Source of the DNA: Streptomyces sp. NBC_01306 | Lineage (GTDB): Bacteria; Actinomycetota; Actinomycetes; Streptomycetales; Streptomycetaceae | Length of the DNA stretch: 64,000 nt | Reading direction: 5' to 3' | Assembly (NCBI RefSeq): GCF_026340465.1 | Contig: NZ_JAPEPC010000001.1 | Coordinates: 992,001 to 1,056,000, forward strand | Shown: positions 16,997 through 26,564 of the stretch, one piece after another | How positions within the stretch are numbered: the stretch's first letter is position 1 | How the letters are laid out: each line of letters begins with the position of its first letter | Notes under the pieces: model-generated | The model's database searches: none | The model's input: the letters and a program-made list of their open reading frames with translations, nothing else | Told to the model about the DNA's origin: nothing | Translations under genes and position numbers: made by a program

Positions 16997-17776
16997 ATGA
17001 CCTCCGGGGCCTACCTCTCCGAACTGTTCTCCCTGGACGGCCGGGTCGCCATCGTGACCGGTGGGAGTTCCGGCATCGGCCGGAGCATCGCCGGAGCACT
17101 CGGCCGGGCCGGTGCGAGCGTCGTCATCGTGGCGCGCAGGGAGGCGGAACTGGCCGCCACGGTCGACGGACTGACGGCCGACGGCTGCCGGGCAGCATGG
17201 GTGAGCGCCGACCTGGGCACCCGCGAGAGCGTGCGCGCGGCGGCCGAAGAGGCAACCGAAGCGTTCGGCGAGCCCGACATCCTGGTCAACTGCGCCGGAG
17301 TCAACCTGCGCCCGCCGATGGGCGAGTTGGACGACGAGGTGTGGGACACCACGATGGCCGTGAACCTGGAGGCGCCGTACCTGCTGGGGCAGCGGTTCGG
17401 TCCCGGCATGGCCGAGCGTGGCTTCGGGCGGATCATCCACGTCACCTCGCAGCAAGCGCACCGGGCCTTCGTGCAGAGCGGCGCCTACGGGGTGTCCAAG
17501 GGGGCGCTGGAGTCCCTGGCCCGTTCGCAGGCCGAGGCCTGGTCGCCGCACGGCGTCACCTGCAACACGCTCGTGCCCGGTTTCGTGATGACGCCGCTCA
17601 ACGAGCGGCTGTCGTCCGACCCGGAGAAGACAGCCGCACTGGCGGCGCGCACGATGATCGGGCGCAACGGCCTGGCAGAGGACTTCGAGGGCGCAGCGGT
17701 GTTCCTGAGCAGCCGCGCCTCCGCGTATGTCACGGGCCAGGCGATCTTCGTGGACGGCGGGCTCTCCGTCCACTGA
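16997..17776 (+). CDS. SDR-family oxidoreductase
   Basis: 259 residues, a classical short-chain dehydrogenase: TGGSSGIG (21-28) binds NAD(P), NCAG (98-101) stabilises the core, and the catalytic S151, Y164 and K168 are all present. The C-terminal VTGQAIFVDGGLS is typical. The residue at the end of the second strand is R47 (VARRE), suggesting NADPH preference. ATG 16997 has GGGAGG at ideal spacing. It follows the dehydratase-like gene by 151 bases. The substrate is unknown. Confidence 0.9.
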   Translation: MTSGAYLSELFSLDGRVAIVTGGSSGIGRSIAGALGRAGASVVIVARREAELAATVDGLTADGCRAAWVSADLGTRESVRAAAEEATEAFGEPDILVNCAGVNLRPPMGELDDEVWDTTMAVNLEAPYLLGQRFGPGMAERGFGRIIHVTSQQAHRAFVQSGAYGVSKGALESLARSQAEAWSPHGVTCNTLVPGFVMTPLNERLSSDPEKTAALAARTMIGRNGLAEDFEGAAVFLSSRASAYVTGQAIFVDGGLSVH

Positions 17777-17791
17777 GCCGCCGGCCCGCCG

Positions 17792-17820
17792 CTCAGGGGC
17801 TCAGGGGCTCAGGGGCTCAG
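17792..17820. repeat. CTCAGGGG tandem repeat (3.6 copies)
   Basis: Unit CTCAGGGG three times followed by a partial CTCAG, lying in the 46-base gap between the convergent SDR and hypB genes. It is probably slippage-generated spacer sequence. Confidence 0.75.
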
Positions 17821-17822
17821 CG

Positions 17823-18662
17823 TCAGCTCAGGAGCATCCGGTCGTCCAGCGCCGCCACCCACGCGTACCACTGGTCCATCCCCTCGCCCGTCGTCGCGGA
17901 CACCGTCAGCACCCGTACGTCCGGGTTGACCGAGCGCGCGTACGCCTCGCACCGGGCCACGTCGAAGTCGACGTAAGGCAGCAGATCCGCCTTGTTGATG
18001 AGGACCAGATCGGCGGCGCCGAACATATAGGGGTACTTGAGCGGCTTGTCGGTGCCCTCGGTGACCGAGATGATGACGATCCGGCTGCTCTCACCCAGGT
18101 CGAAGAGGGCCGGGCACACCAGGTTCCCCACGTTCTCCACCAGGACCAGCGCTCCCCTTTCCGGGGCGAGGGCCGTGAGTGCACCCTGCATCATCTCGGC
18201 GTCGAGGTGGCAGCCGGCGCCCGTGTTCACCTGCACCACGGCGCATCCGACGCGCTTGATGCGCTCGGCGTCGAGCATGGTCTCCTGGTCGCCCTCGACC
18301 ACGGCCACCGGACGCCGTCCGGAGAAGTCCCTGATGGTGCGCTCCAGCAGGGTGGTCTTGCCCGCGCCGGGCGAACTCATCAGGTTCACCGCCACGATGT
18401 GCCGCTCGGCGAGCCAGGCACGGTTCTGCTCCGCCTGGAGCTCGTTCTTGGCGAGCACCCGCTGCTCAAGAGTGACTGTCTCGCCCGTGTCGTGGGCGCC
18501 CTCGTGGTCGTGGCGGCCCTGGTCATGGCTGTGACTGTGGCTGTGGCTCTGGCTCTGGTCATGGCTGTGGTGCGGACGGCCGGTGGCCCGTGTGTGCTCC
18601 TCGTGGGGCAGGGAAATCCGCGTACCGCCGCCCTCGTCACCGCAACCGCAGGTACCGCACAT
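17823..18662 (-). CDS. hypB: Hydrogenase nickel-incorporation GTPase HypB
   Basis: 279 residues. It hydrolyses GTP to help insert Ni into the hydrogenase large subunit, working with HypA. The N-terminal CGTCGCG motif is the high-affinity nickel site. Residues 30-60 form a histidine-rich tract that could store nickel. The P-loop SSPGAGKTTLL lies at about 96-106, the GAGCHLD cysteine-histidine is the metal site in the G domain, and NKAD is the guanine motif. It lies 2 bases after hypA, divergent from the structural genes. Confidence 0.95.
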   Translation of the reverse strand: MCGTCGCGDEGGGTRISLPHEEHTRATGRPHHSHDQSQSHSHSHSHDQGRHDHEGAHDTGETVTLEQRVLAKNELQAEQNRAWLAERHIVAVNLMSSPGAGKTTLLERTIRDFSGRRPVAVVEGDQETMLDAERIKRVGCAVVQVNTGAGCHLDAEMMQGALTALAPERGALVLVENVGNLVCPALFDLGESSRIVIISVTEGTDKPLKYPYMFGAADLVLINKADLLPYVDFDVARCEAYARSVNPDVRVLTVSATTGEGMDQWYAWVAALDDRMLLS

Positions 18663-18664
18663 GG

Positions 18665-18994
18665 TCAGCCCACTTTCATCGAGATGATCTGCAGTTCACG
18701 CCCCGACGTGATCTCCACGTCGGCGCTGCCGCACGGACAGAGCAGTACGGGATCGGGCAGGGCGAAGTCCTGTTCGCAGGTACGGCAGCGCGCCGCTCCC
18801 GGAGGCTGGTCGATCTCCAGTCGCGCGCCCTCGGCCACCGTGCCCGCCGTGATCAGGTCGAAGCAGAACCGCATCGACTCGGCCACGACCGCCGTGAGCA
18901 CACCGACCCGCACCCTGACCGTGCGGACCGGTCTGCCTTCGGCGCGTTCGCAGACCATGTCGACGACGCTCTGCGTGATCGATAATTCATGCAT
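18665..18994 (-). CDS. hypA: Hydrogenase maturation nickel metallochaperone HypA
   Basis: 109 residues, normal length. The N-terminal MHELS carries His2 of the nickel site. The zinc finger is made by CRTC and CPC; the second pair is C-x-C rather than the usual C-x2-C, which I believe is common in actinobacteria. ATG 18994 has GAGGCAGAG directly upstream; the open frame before it is non-coding. First gene of the hypAB pair, divergent from the hydrogenase genes across a 353-base region. Confidence 0.93.
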   Translation of the reverse strand: MHELSITQSVVDMVCERAEGRPVRTVRVRVGVLTAVVAESMRFCFDLITAGTVAEGARLEIDQPPGAARCRTCEQDFALPDPVLLCPCGSADVEITSGRELQIISMKVG

Positions 18995-19223
18995 CTCTGC
19001 CTCGTTCCCGCATCGGTGGCACGACCGTAGGACCTGAAACCCGGGCGTGCCTCTTACGGTTGATTCGGTCGGCCCTTTTCCCATTCCGGTTTCATTCGAC
19101 CGGCGCAATCCGCGTCAGGTCGCACCCGGAAATCCCCGCCAGTTCTGTCCTGCCGGTTCACATCCGGTGTTCGCACCGCCGAATGGCACGGTCCGAGGCC
19201 GCTCATACGGATTTCTTCTCGCG

Positions 19224-19253
19224 TTGACAGGGCGCGCGCACCGGGCCTAGATG
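19224..19253 (+). promoter_or_regulatory. Promoter of the hydrogenase operon
   Basis: TTGACA (19224-19229), 18-base spacer, TAGATG (19248-19253). This is a vegetative-type promoter about 95 bases upstream of the small-subunit start. It lies in the 353-base divergent region 18995-19347; no other clear gene is visible there. Confidence 0.55.
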
Positions 19254-19260
19254 GTAGCAA

Positions 19261-19276
19261 TGTGAGCGAAAACACA
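19261..19276. promoter_or_regulatory. CRP/FNR-like site just downstream of the hydrogenase promoter
   Basis: TGTGAGCGAAAACACA fits TGTGA-N6-TCACA at nine of ten specified positions. It starts 7 bases after the predicted -10, about where transcription would begin, a position suited to repression or pausing. A Crp homologue is known in Streptomyces; whether it binds here is inference. Confidence 0.4.
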
Positions 19277-19347
19277 CTCATGAGCCAGGCGCCCCGGTCC
19301 AGTGCCATCTGGGAATGGGAACGCCGGCCCCGGAAGGCGGCAGTGCT

Positions 19348-20403
<1,056 letters not shown>

Positions 20404-20437
20404 CCGACCGCAACGGACAGAAAGATGAGGCGGCGCA

Positions 20438-22231
20438 ATGACCGCGACGCAACGCAGGGGTGGCAGCGGGAAACAGGGCAAGGACGGCCTTGTCGAGATG
20501 GCGTGGGACCCCATCACCCGCATCGTCGGCAGCCTGGGCATCTACACGAAGATCGATTTCAAGCAGAAGGTGGTGGCCGAGTGCCACAGCACCAGCTCCA
20601 TCTTCCGCGGCTACTCGGTCTTCATGAAGGGCAAGGACCCGCGCGACGCGCACTTCATCACCAGCCGCATCTGCGGGATCTGCGGAGACAACCACGCCAC
20701 GTGTTCCTGCTATGCGCAGAACATGGCGTACGGGGTGAAGCCGCCGCACATCGGTGAGTGGATCGTCAACCTCGGCGAGGCCGCGGAGTACATGTTCGAC
20801 CACAACATCTTCCAGGAGAACCTGGTCGGGGTGGACTACTGCGAGAAGATGGTCGCGGAGACCAACCCGGGCGTGCTGGAGCAGGCCAACCGCACCCCGT
20901 CACCGCACGCCGAGGACCACGGGTACAAGACCATCGGCGACATCATGCGCTCGCTGAACCCCTTCACCGGTGAGTTCTACCGCGAGGCGCTCCAGGTCAG
21001 CCGGATGACCCGGGAGATGTTCTGCCTCATGGAGGGCAGGCACGTACACCCCTCCACGCTCTACCCGGGCGGCGTGGGCACCGTGGCGACCGTTCAGCTG
21101 ATGACGGACTACATCACCCGGCTCCAGCGCTACGTCGAGTTCATGAAGAAGGTCGTGCCGATGCACGACGACCTCTTCGACTTCTTCTACGAAGCGCTGC
21201 CCGGCTACGAGCAGGTCGGCAACCGGCGCATCCTGCTGGGCTGCTGGGGCTCGTTCCAGGACCCGGAGTACTGCAACTTCAAGTACCAGGACATGACCGA
21301 GTGGGGACGGAAGATGTACGTCACCCCCGGTGTGGTCGTGGACGGGAAGCTGGTCACCACCGACCTGGTGAAGATCAACCTGGGCATCCGGATCCTCCTC
21401 GGCTCGTCGTACTACGGCGACTGGGAGGAGCAGGAGATGTTCGTGACCCACGACCCGCTCGGGAACCCGGTCGACCGCAGGCACCCGTGGAACCAGCACA
21501 CCAACCCGCAGCCGCAGAAGCGGGATCTGGACGACAAGTACAGCTGGGTCATGTCGCCGCGCTGGTTCGACGGCAAGGACTATCTCGCCCTCGACACCGG
21601 CGGCGGCCCGCTGGCCCGGCTGTGGACCACCGCGCTGGCCGGGCTCGTCGACATCGGGTACGTCCAGTCCACCGGGAACAGCGTCAAGATCAACCTCCCG
21701 AAGACCGCGCTCAAGGGCCCGGTCGAGCTGGAGTGGCACGTCCCGAAGTGGAGCAACACGATCGAGCGCAACCGGGCGCGCACCTACTTCCAGGCGTACG
21801 CGGCCGCCTGCGCGCTGCACTTCGCGGAGAAGGCGCTCGTGGAGATCCGGGCTGGCCGGACGAAGACCTGGGAGAAGTTCGAGGTACCGGAGGAGGGCGT
21901 CGGCTGCGGCTTCACCGAGGCGGTGCGCGGTGTGCTCTCGCACCACATGGTGATCCGGGACGGCAAGATCGCCAACTACCACCCGTATCCGCCGACCCCC
22001 TGGAACGCGAGCCCCCGCGACACCTTCGGTACGCCGGGGCCGTACGAGGACGCGGTGCAGGGCCAGCCGATCTTCGAGGAGAACGACCGGGAGCACTTCA
22101 AGGGGATCGACATCATGCGCACGGTGCGCAGCTTCGACCCCTGTCTCCCCTGCGGCGTGCACATGTATCTCGGCGAGGGCAAGAAGCTGGAACTGCTGCA
22201 CTCCCCCACCCAGTCCGCGGGCAGCGAGTGA
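20438..22231 (+). CDS. hhyL: Group 1h [NiFe]-hydrogenase large subunit
   Basis: 597 residues carrying the Ni-Fe(CN)2CO site. The L1 motif RICGICGDNH is at 77-86 and the L2 motif DPCLPCGVH at 567-575; together they supply the four nickel ligands. Residues 576-597 form a 22-residue tail after the L2 histidine, the expected substrate of the maturation protease encoded downstream. It lies 34 bases after the small subunit. The stop overlaps the next gene's ATG (TGATG). Confidence 0.96.
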   Translation: MTATQRRGGSGKQGKDGLVEMAWDPITRIVGSLGIYTKIDFKQKVVAECHSTSSIFRGYSVFMKGKDPRDAHFITSRICGICGDNHATCSCYAQNMAYGVKPPHIGEWIVNLGEAAEYMFDHNIFQENLVGVDYCEKMVAETNPGVLEQANRTPSPHAEDHGYKTIGDIMRSLNPFTGEFYREALQVSRMTREMFCLMEGRHVHPSTLYPGGVGTVATVQLMTDYITRLQRYVEFMKKVVPMHDDLFDFFYEALPGYEQVGNRRILLGCWGSFQDPEYCNFKYQDMTEWGRKMYVTPGVVVDGKLVTTDLVKINLGIRILLGSSYYGDWEEQEMFVTHDPLGNPVDRRHPWNQHTNPQPQKRDLDDKYSWVMSPRWFDGKDYLALDTGGGPLARLWTTALAGLVDIGYVQSTGNSVKINLPKTALKGPVELEWHVPKWSNTIERNRARTYFQAYAAACALHFAEKALVEIRAGRTKTWEKFEVPEEGVGCGFTEAVRGVLSHHMVIRDGKIANYHPYPPTPWNASPRDTFGTPGPYEDAVQGQPIFEENDREHFKGIDIMRTVRSFDPCLPCGVHMYLGEGKKLELLHSPTQSAGSE

Positions 22232-23175
22232 TGGCGGAGGAGACCGCGTCCGGGCCCACCGACTGGCGGGCCACCGGCGACCGCATCGACACGCTGATCG
22301 CCGCCAGTGCGGCGGGCGGCGCCGTGGCCCGCGAGCGGAGCGAGGAACTGGTCCGGCTCGTCACGGACTTCTACGGCGCCGGGCTCGAACGACTGCTCGA
22401 CCTGGTGCACGAGCAGGGCCGGCTGGACGACGAGGTGCTGGCGGCCCTGGCGGCCGACGATCTGGTGGCCAGTCTGCTGCTGGTGCACGGGCTGCACCCG
22501 TACGGCGTGGAGACCAGGGTCGAGGAGGCGCTGGAGAGCGTCCGGCCGTATCTGGGTTCGCACGGCGGCGATGTGGAACTGCTGGGCGTCACGGCGGACG
22601 GGGTCGTCACCCTGCGGCTGCTCGGCAGCTGCGACGGGTGCCCCTCGTCGTCGGCCACCCTCAAGCTGGCCGTGCAGAGCGCCGTCGAGGCCGCGGCCCC
22701 GGAGATCACCGGGATCGAGGTGGAGGCACCCGCCGAGGACGGGACGGGGGAACCCGGACCGCTGGTCACGGTGGACTCGCTGTTCTCCCGGCTCCACGAG
22801 GCGGCGTCGGCTCCGGGCGACGGCGGTTCATCCTGGGAGGCCGTGCCCGGACTGGAGGCCCTGGAGCCCGGTGGCGTACGGCACTTCACCGCGGGCGCGG
22901 TCCCGGTACTGGCCTGCCGGATCGGCGCCGACCTGTTCGCCTTCCGTGACTGGTGTGCCCGGTGCGACCGGTCCCTGGAGGGCGCCGCACTGGCCCGGCG
23001 GCTGGGCGGCGGGGCTGCTGACGCCGTGCTGCGGTGCCCCGGCTGCCGTGCGCACTACGACGTACGGCGGGCCGGTGCCTGTCTCGACGCCGACGGGCTG
23101 CATCTGGACCCGCTGCCCCTGCTCGTGGACGGCCCGACGGTCTCCGTCGCGGTGCCCGCCCCGGTCTCCGCGTGA
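22231..23175 (+). CDS. NifU-domain / Rieske-like protein of the hydrogenase locus
   Basis: 314 residues. Residues about 100-160 are a NifU C-terminal (NFU) domain with the cluster motif CDGCPSS, able to carry a [4Fe-4S] cluster. The last 110 residues resemble a Rieske fold, but the ligands read CARC, then CPGCRAHYD, so Cys replaces the usual first His. It may bind zinc or a Cys-rich [2Fe-2S] centre. Start and stop overlap the neighbouring genes by 1 and 4 bases. Likely role: cluster delivery to the small subunit or an electron-transfer partner of the hydrogenase. It is an accessory gene type repeatedly found with group 1h enzymes. Confidence 0.82.
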   Translation: MAEETASGPTDWRATGDRIDTLIAASAAGGAVARERSEELVRLVTDFYGAGLERLLDLVHEQGRLDDEVLAALAADDLVASLLLVHGLHPYGVETRVEEALESVRPYLGSHGGDVELLGVTADGVVTLRLLGSCDGCPSSSATLKLAVQSAVEAAAPEITGIEVEAPAEDGTGEPGPLVTVDSLFSRLHEAASAPGDGGSSWEAVPGLEALEPGGVRHFTAGAVPVLACRIGADLFAFRDWCARCDRSLEGAALARRLGGGAADAVLRCPGCRAHYDVRRAGACLDADGLHLDPLPLLVDGPTVSVAVPAPVSA

Positions 23176-23825
23176 GCGCCCCGGGCCGGACGGCGACCCC
23201 GGTGTCCGCGCTGCGGCGGATCACCCGCAACCGTCCGCAGCCGGCGGCCGGGGAACGCTGCGAGATGTGCGCGGAGCCGGTCGCCCCCGAGCACTCGCAC
23301 GTGGTGAATCTGGAGAGCCGCGCGCTGATGTGCAGCTGCCGCGCCTGCTATCTCCTCTTCACCGAGGAGGACGCGCGGCAGCGCTACCGGGCGGTGCCGG
23401 AACGGTATCTCCGCTTCGACGGAGTGCCGCTGGACGCACGGGCCTGGGACGAACTCCAGATCCCGGTGGGTCTGGCGTTCCTCTTCCGCAACTCGGTGCA
23501 GGGCCGCACGGTCGCGTTCTACCCCGGGCCCGCGGGCGCCACCGAGTCCGAACTTCCGCTGGAAGCCTGGGACTCCATCGTCGCGTCGGCGCCCGCCCTC
23601 GCGGTGCTGCGTCCCGACGTGGAGGCGCTGCTGATCCGCCGCCCCGGCACCGGCGACGGCTCGTGCCATCTGGTCCCGGTCGACGCCTGCTACGAGCTGG
23701 TCGGCCGGCTGCGGACGCTGTGGCGCGGCTTCGACGGCGGCCGTGAGGCGCACGCGGCGATGGACGCCTTCTTCGACCAGGTGCGGGACCGCAGCAGGAC
23801 CGTCCCGGCGGAGGGGGTCTCGTGA
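23172..23825 (+). CDS. Hydrogenase-locus accessory protein (DUF5947-like)
   Basis: 217 residues, soluble. An N-terminal zinc-binding module is visible: CEMCAEPVAPEHSHVVNLE then CSCRACYLLF (CxxC and CxC/CxxC). The rest is alpha/beta without catalytic motifs I recognise. The GTG start overlaps the preceding stop (GTGA), placing it in one coupled series with the hydrogenase subunits. I recall this family as DUF5947, confined to actinobacterial hydrogenase loci; unverified. A scaffold or assembly factor is plausible. Confidence 0.75.
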   Translation: MSAPGRTATPVSALRRITRNRPQPAAGERCEMCAEPVAPEHSHVVNLESRALMCSCRACYLLFTEEDARQRYRAVPERYLRFDGVPLDARAWDELQIPVGLAFLFRNSVQGRTVAFYPGPAGATESELPLEAWDSIVASAPALAVLRPDVEALLIRRPGTGDGSCHLVPVDACYELVGRLRTLWRGFDGGREAHAAMDAFFDQVRDRSRTVPAEGVS

Positions 23826-24478
23826 GCGGCACGGACTTCTCCGTACTGGACTTCTCGGTGCTCGATGTGGTGGCCGAACGGTACGCTGCGGCACCCCAGT
23901 TGACGGCCCGGCTGCGGATCGAGGAGAGCAGCGGCGAGCGGATCCACGCGATCGTCCTGCAGTGCCAGGTCCGTATCGAACCGCAGCGCCGTTCGTACGA
24001 CAAGGCCGAGGAGGAGGGCCTGCGCGGGCTGTTCGGGGAGCGGTCCCGGTGGGCTGACACCCTGCGGCCGTTCCTCTGGATGCAGTGCAACACCACGGTC
24101 CAGGGGTTCACCGGCGCCACCGAGGTCGACCTCGCGCTGCCCTGCACCTATGACTTCGACGTGACCGGCTCGCGGTATCTGCACGCACTCGGGGAGGGCG
24201 CGGTCCCGCTCACCCTGCTCTTCTCGGGCACCGTCTTCACCAAGGGCAGCGCCGGCTTCGGCGTACGGCAGGTGCCCTGGGACTGCGAGGCCCGTCATCC
24301 GATGCCCGTCGCGGTATGGCGGGAGATGATCGCCGCCCACTTCCCGAACGCCGGGTGGATCAGGCTCGACCACGACGTCATCACCGAGTTCGCCGGCTTC
24401 CGCGCCCGGCACGGGCTGATCAGCTGGGAAGAGACGGTCCGCACCCTGCTGGCCGAGACCGGAGAGGTGGTCCAGTGA
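23822..24478 (+). CDS. Hydrogenase-locus accessory protein (DUF6084-like)
   Basis: 218 residues, soluble, no motif I recognise. It begins DFSVLDFSVLDVVAERYAA and contains a beta-rich core (IHAIVLQCQVRIEPQRRSY, FTGATEVDLALPCTYDFDV). No signal peptide or membrane segment. GTG start overlaps the previous stop by 4 bases and its stop overlaps the next GTG likewise. I remember this family as DUF6084. The order NifU-Rieske, DUF5947, DUF6084 appears fixed in Streptomyces group 1h clusters (memory), which points to a shared job in assembly or activity. Confidence 0.72.
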   Translation: MSGTDFSVLDFSVLDVVAERYAAAPQLTARLRIEESSGERIHAIVLQCQVRIEPQRRSYDKAEEEGLRGLFGERSRWADTLRPFLWMQCNTTVQGFTGATEVDLALPCTYDFDVTGSRYLHALGEGAVPLTLLFSGTVFTKGSAGFGVRQVPWDCEARHPMPVAVWREMIAAHFPNAGWIRLDHDVITEFAGFRARHGLISWEETVRTLLAETGEVVQ

Positions 24479-25899
24479 CCCCCGTGAACGCCCCGAGCCT
24501 GGACCACGTCCGTACGGTCGCCGACGCGGTGCTGTACGAGGGGTATCTGCTGTACCCGTACCGGGCCAGCTCCCACAAGAACCAGTCACGCTGGCAGTTC
24601 GGGGTGCTGGGGCCGCCGTCCGCGGCGCCCGCCTGCTTCGGCGAGGAGCCGGACATGGCGATGGAGTGCCTGCTGGCCCCGGACGGGTCACCCACCGCGG
24701 TCACGGTTCATCTGCGCTTCCTCCAGGTGCAGGTGCGTGAGGTGCAGCGGCGCGAGGCGGACGGCGGCCATACCCCGGTCGCCGAACTGACCGTCGACGG
24801 CGCCCAGGTGCTGAGCTGGGAGGAGGCGGTCGAGCAGGAGATCGTGCTGCCCGCGCTCTCCCTCACGGAGCCGGCCGATGTGCGGCGCACGGTGCCCGGC
24901 GGCGAGGAGGTGGAGCAGCTGACGGACACGGACGGCGCACCGGTCGGCCGGATCGTACGGCGCCGGCTTCCGCTGGACCTCCGGATCCGGGTGGGCGCCA
25001 CCGCCGACGACGGTCTGCTCCGGCTGTCCCTCGCCGTGGCCAACGAGCACCCGGGGACACCCGGATCCAAGGACGAGGCGATCCGCAGCTCGCTGATCGG
25101 AGCGCATCTGATCCTGCGGGCGCACGGCGGCGCGTTCGTCTCGCTGCTCGAACCGCCGGAGCACGCGGTGGCCGCCGCCGCCCGCTGCCGGCAGCGCAGA
25201 TGCTGGCCGGTGCTGGCCGGTGCCGAGGGCTCGGCGGACACCGTCCTGGGCGCGCCGATCATCCTCTACGACTACCCGGAGGTGGCCGAACAGAGCCCGG
25301 GTGCCCTCTTCGACTCCACCGAGATCGACGAGATCCTGACCTTGCGGGTCATGACCATGACCGAGCAGGAGAAGGCAGAGGCGCGGGCCACCGACCCACG
25401 GGCCAGGGAGATCATCGAACGCTGCGACGCCATGTCCGCCGCGGATCTCCAGCAGTTGCACGGTCTGCTGCGCGAACCGCACGCGGCAGCGGTGCCCGGC
25501 TCGCTGCCACCGCTGAACGCCGACCTCCGGGACAGTGAGCCGCCCGGGTTCGACACCGGCGGCGCGCCCTGGTGGGACCCCGCTTCGGACGCGGCCGTGC
25601 GTCCGTCGTCCGACGCGGTGGTGATCAACGGCGTCAGCGTCTCGCAGGGCAGCCTGGTGCGGGTGCACCCCTCGCGCCGCGCGGACGCCCAGGACCTCTT
25701 CTTCGCCGGTCAGGTGGCGCGGGTGACCGCGGTGCTCTCGGACGTCGACGGCGGGACGCATGTCGCCCTGGTCCTCGTCGACGATCCGGCGGCGGACATG
25801 CACGACTGGTACGGCCGTTACTTCTATTTCGCCCCCGACGAGCTGGAGCCCCTGCCCGTCGGGACCACCCTCGAAAACCGAGAGGAGAGCCCATCGTGA
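24475..25899 (+). CDS. Large hydrogenase-locus accessory protein, unknown function
   Basis: 474 residues, soluble, no signal peptide. I do not recognise a family. The N-terminal 370 residues are mixed alpha/beta with paired acidic patches. After a proline-rich linker, the last 80 residues form a separate small beta domain starting VVINGVSVSQGSLVRVHPS and ending YFYFAPDELEPLP, resembling domains seen at the ends of other hydrogenase-locus proteins. It overlaps its neighbours on both sides by 4 bases (GTGA), so dosage is tied to the hydrogenase subunits. A cofactor-assembly or structural role is inferred from context alone. Confidence 0.72.
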   Translation: MTPVNAPSLDHVRTVADAVLYEGYLLYPYRASSHKNQSRWQFGVLGPPSAAPACFGEEPDMAMECLLAPDGSPTAVTVHLRFLQVQVREVQRREADGGHTPVAELTVDGAQVLSWEEAVEQEIVLPALSLTEPADVRRTVPGGEEVEQLTDTDGAPVGRIVRRRLPLDLRIRVGATADDGLLRLSLAVANEHPGTPGSKDEAIRSSLIGAHLILRAHGGAFVSLLEPPEHAVAAAARCRQRRCWPVLAGAEGSADTVLGAPIILYDYPEVAEQSPGALFDSTEIDEILTLRVMTMTEQEKAEARATDPRAREIIERCDAMSAADLQQLHGLLREPHAAAVPGSLPPLNADLRDSEPPGFDTGGAPWWDPASDAAVRPSSDAVVINGVSVSQGSLVRVHPSRRADAQDLFFAGQVARVTAVLSDVDGGTHVALVLVDDPAADMHDWYGRYFYFAPDELEPLPVGTTLENREESPS

Positions 25900-26015
25900 A
25901 GACCCTTGGCGTGATCACCGCAGTCGCGGGCGCAGTTCTGGTGGCAGCCGCTGTGGCCGTGGGAGTCCAGTCGATCCCGGACATCCGCCGGTATCTGCGA
26001 ATGCGTTCGATGTGA
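25896..26015 (+). CDS. 39-residue single-span membrane protein (DUF6893-like)
   Basis: 39 residues: a short start (MKTLGV), one hydrophobic helix of about 20 residues rich in Ala and Val, and the tail QSIPDIRRYLRMRSM. The PDIRRYLR ending resembles a family of tiny actinobacterial proteins I recall as DUF6893. The GTG start overlaps the previous stop by 4 bases (GTGA), with AGAGGAGAG upstream, so it is translated. It may anchor the soluble hydrogenase complex or an electron carrier to the membrane; this is inference. Confidence 0.75.
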   Translation: MKTLGVITAVAGAVLVAAAVAVGVQSIPDIRRYLRMRSM

Positions 26016-26058
26016 GCGCGGCGTCGGCCCCGGCGCCCGGCCCCGCAGCAGCCGGGAC

Positions 26059-26562
26059 GTGGCGCCGGTGACGGATCGCGTACTGATCGCCGGGGTCGGC
26101 AACCTCTTCCTGAGCGACGACGGCTTCGGCCCCGAGGTGGTCCGCGCACTCACCGGCGCGGGCTCACTGCCGCCCGGCGTCCGCGTCGTGGACTACGGAA
26201 TCCGGGGCATGCACCTCGCGTACGACCTGCTGGACGGGTACGACGCGCTGGTGCTGGTCGACGCCTGCCCGGGCGGGGGGCAACCCGGCGAGGTGACCGT
26301 ACTCGAAGTGGGTCCTGACGACCTCGGTTCGGGTGAATTCGACGCACATGGCATGAATCCGGTAGCAGTGCTGGCAAATCTGGAACAACTGGGCGGTACC
26401 CTTCCGTCCACCTACGTCGTGGGCTGCACCCCAGCCGACGTCGGTGAGGGCATCGGGCTCAGCCGCGCGGTCCTCGCGGCGGTGCCCGCGGCCATGGACG
26501 CCGTACGGATTCTGGTGGACCGGCTGCTGCCCGCCGAGCCCGCCCCGACCAGGAGGTCCTGA
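26059..26562 (+). CDS. Hydrogenase maturation endopeptidase (HyaD/HybD type)
   Basis: 167 residues. It clips the C-terminal tail of the large subunit after nickel insertion. The family signature GVGNLFLSDDGFG is at the N-terminus; the metal-sensing Asp follows in ALVLVDACPGG and the His in DAHGMNP. The target is probably the 22-residue tail of the large subunit encoded upstream. GTG 26059 is used; GTG 26068 is equally possible and would remove three residues. The gap to the preceding small gene is 43 bases. Confidence 0.92.
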   Translation: MAPVTDRVLIAGVGNLFLSDDGFGPEVVRALTGAGSLPPGVRVVDYGIRGMHLAYDLLDGYDALVLVDACPGGGQPGEVTVLEVGPDDLGSGEFDAHGMNPVAVLANLEQLGGTLPSTYVVGCTPADVGEGIGLSRAVLAAVPAAMDAVRILVDRLLPAEPAPTRRS

Positions 26563-26564
26563 TC

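Noticed and set aside
18995..19220. Possible riboswitch (cobalamin or nickel type) in the hypA/hhyS gap
   Set aside because: No recognisable conserved core of either class on either strand.
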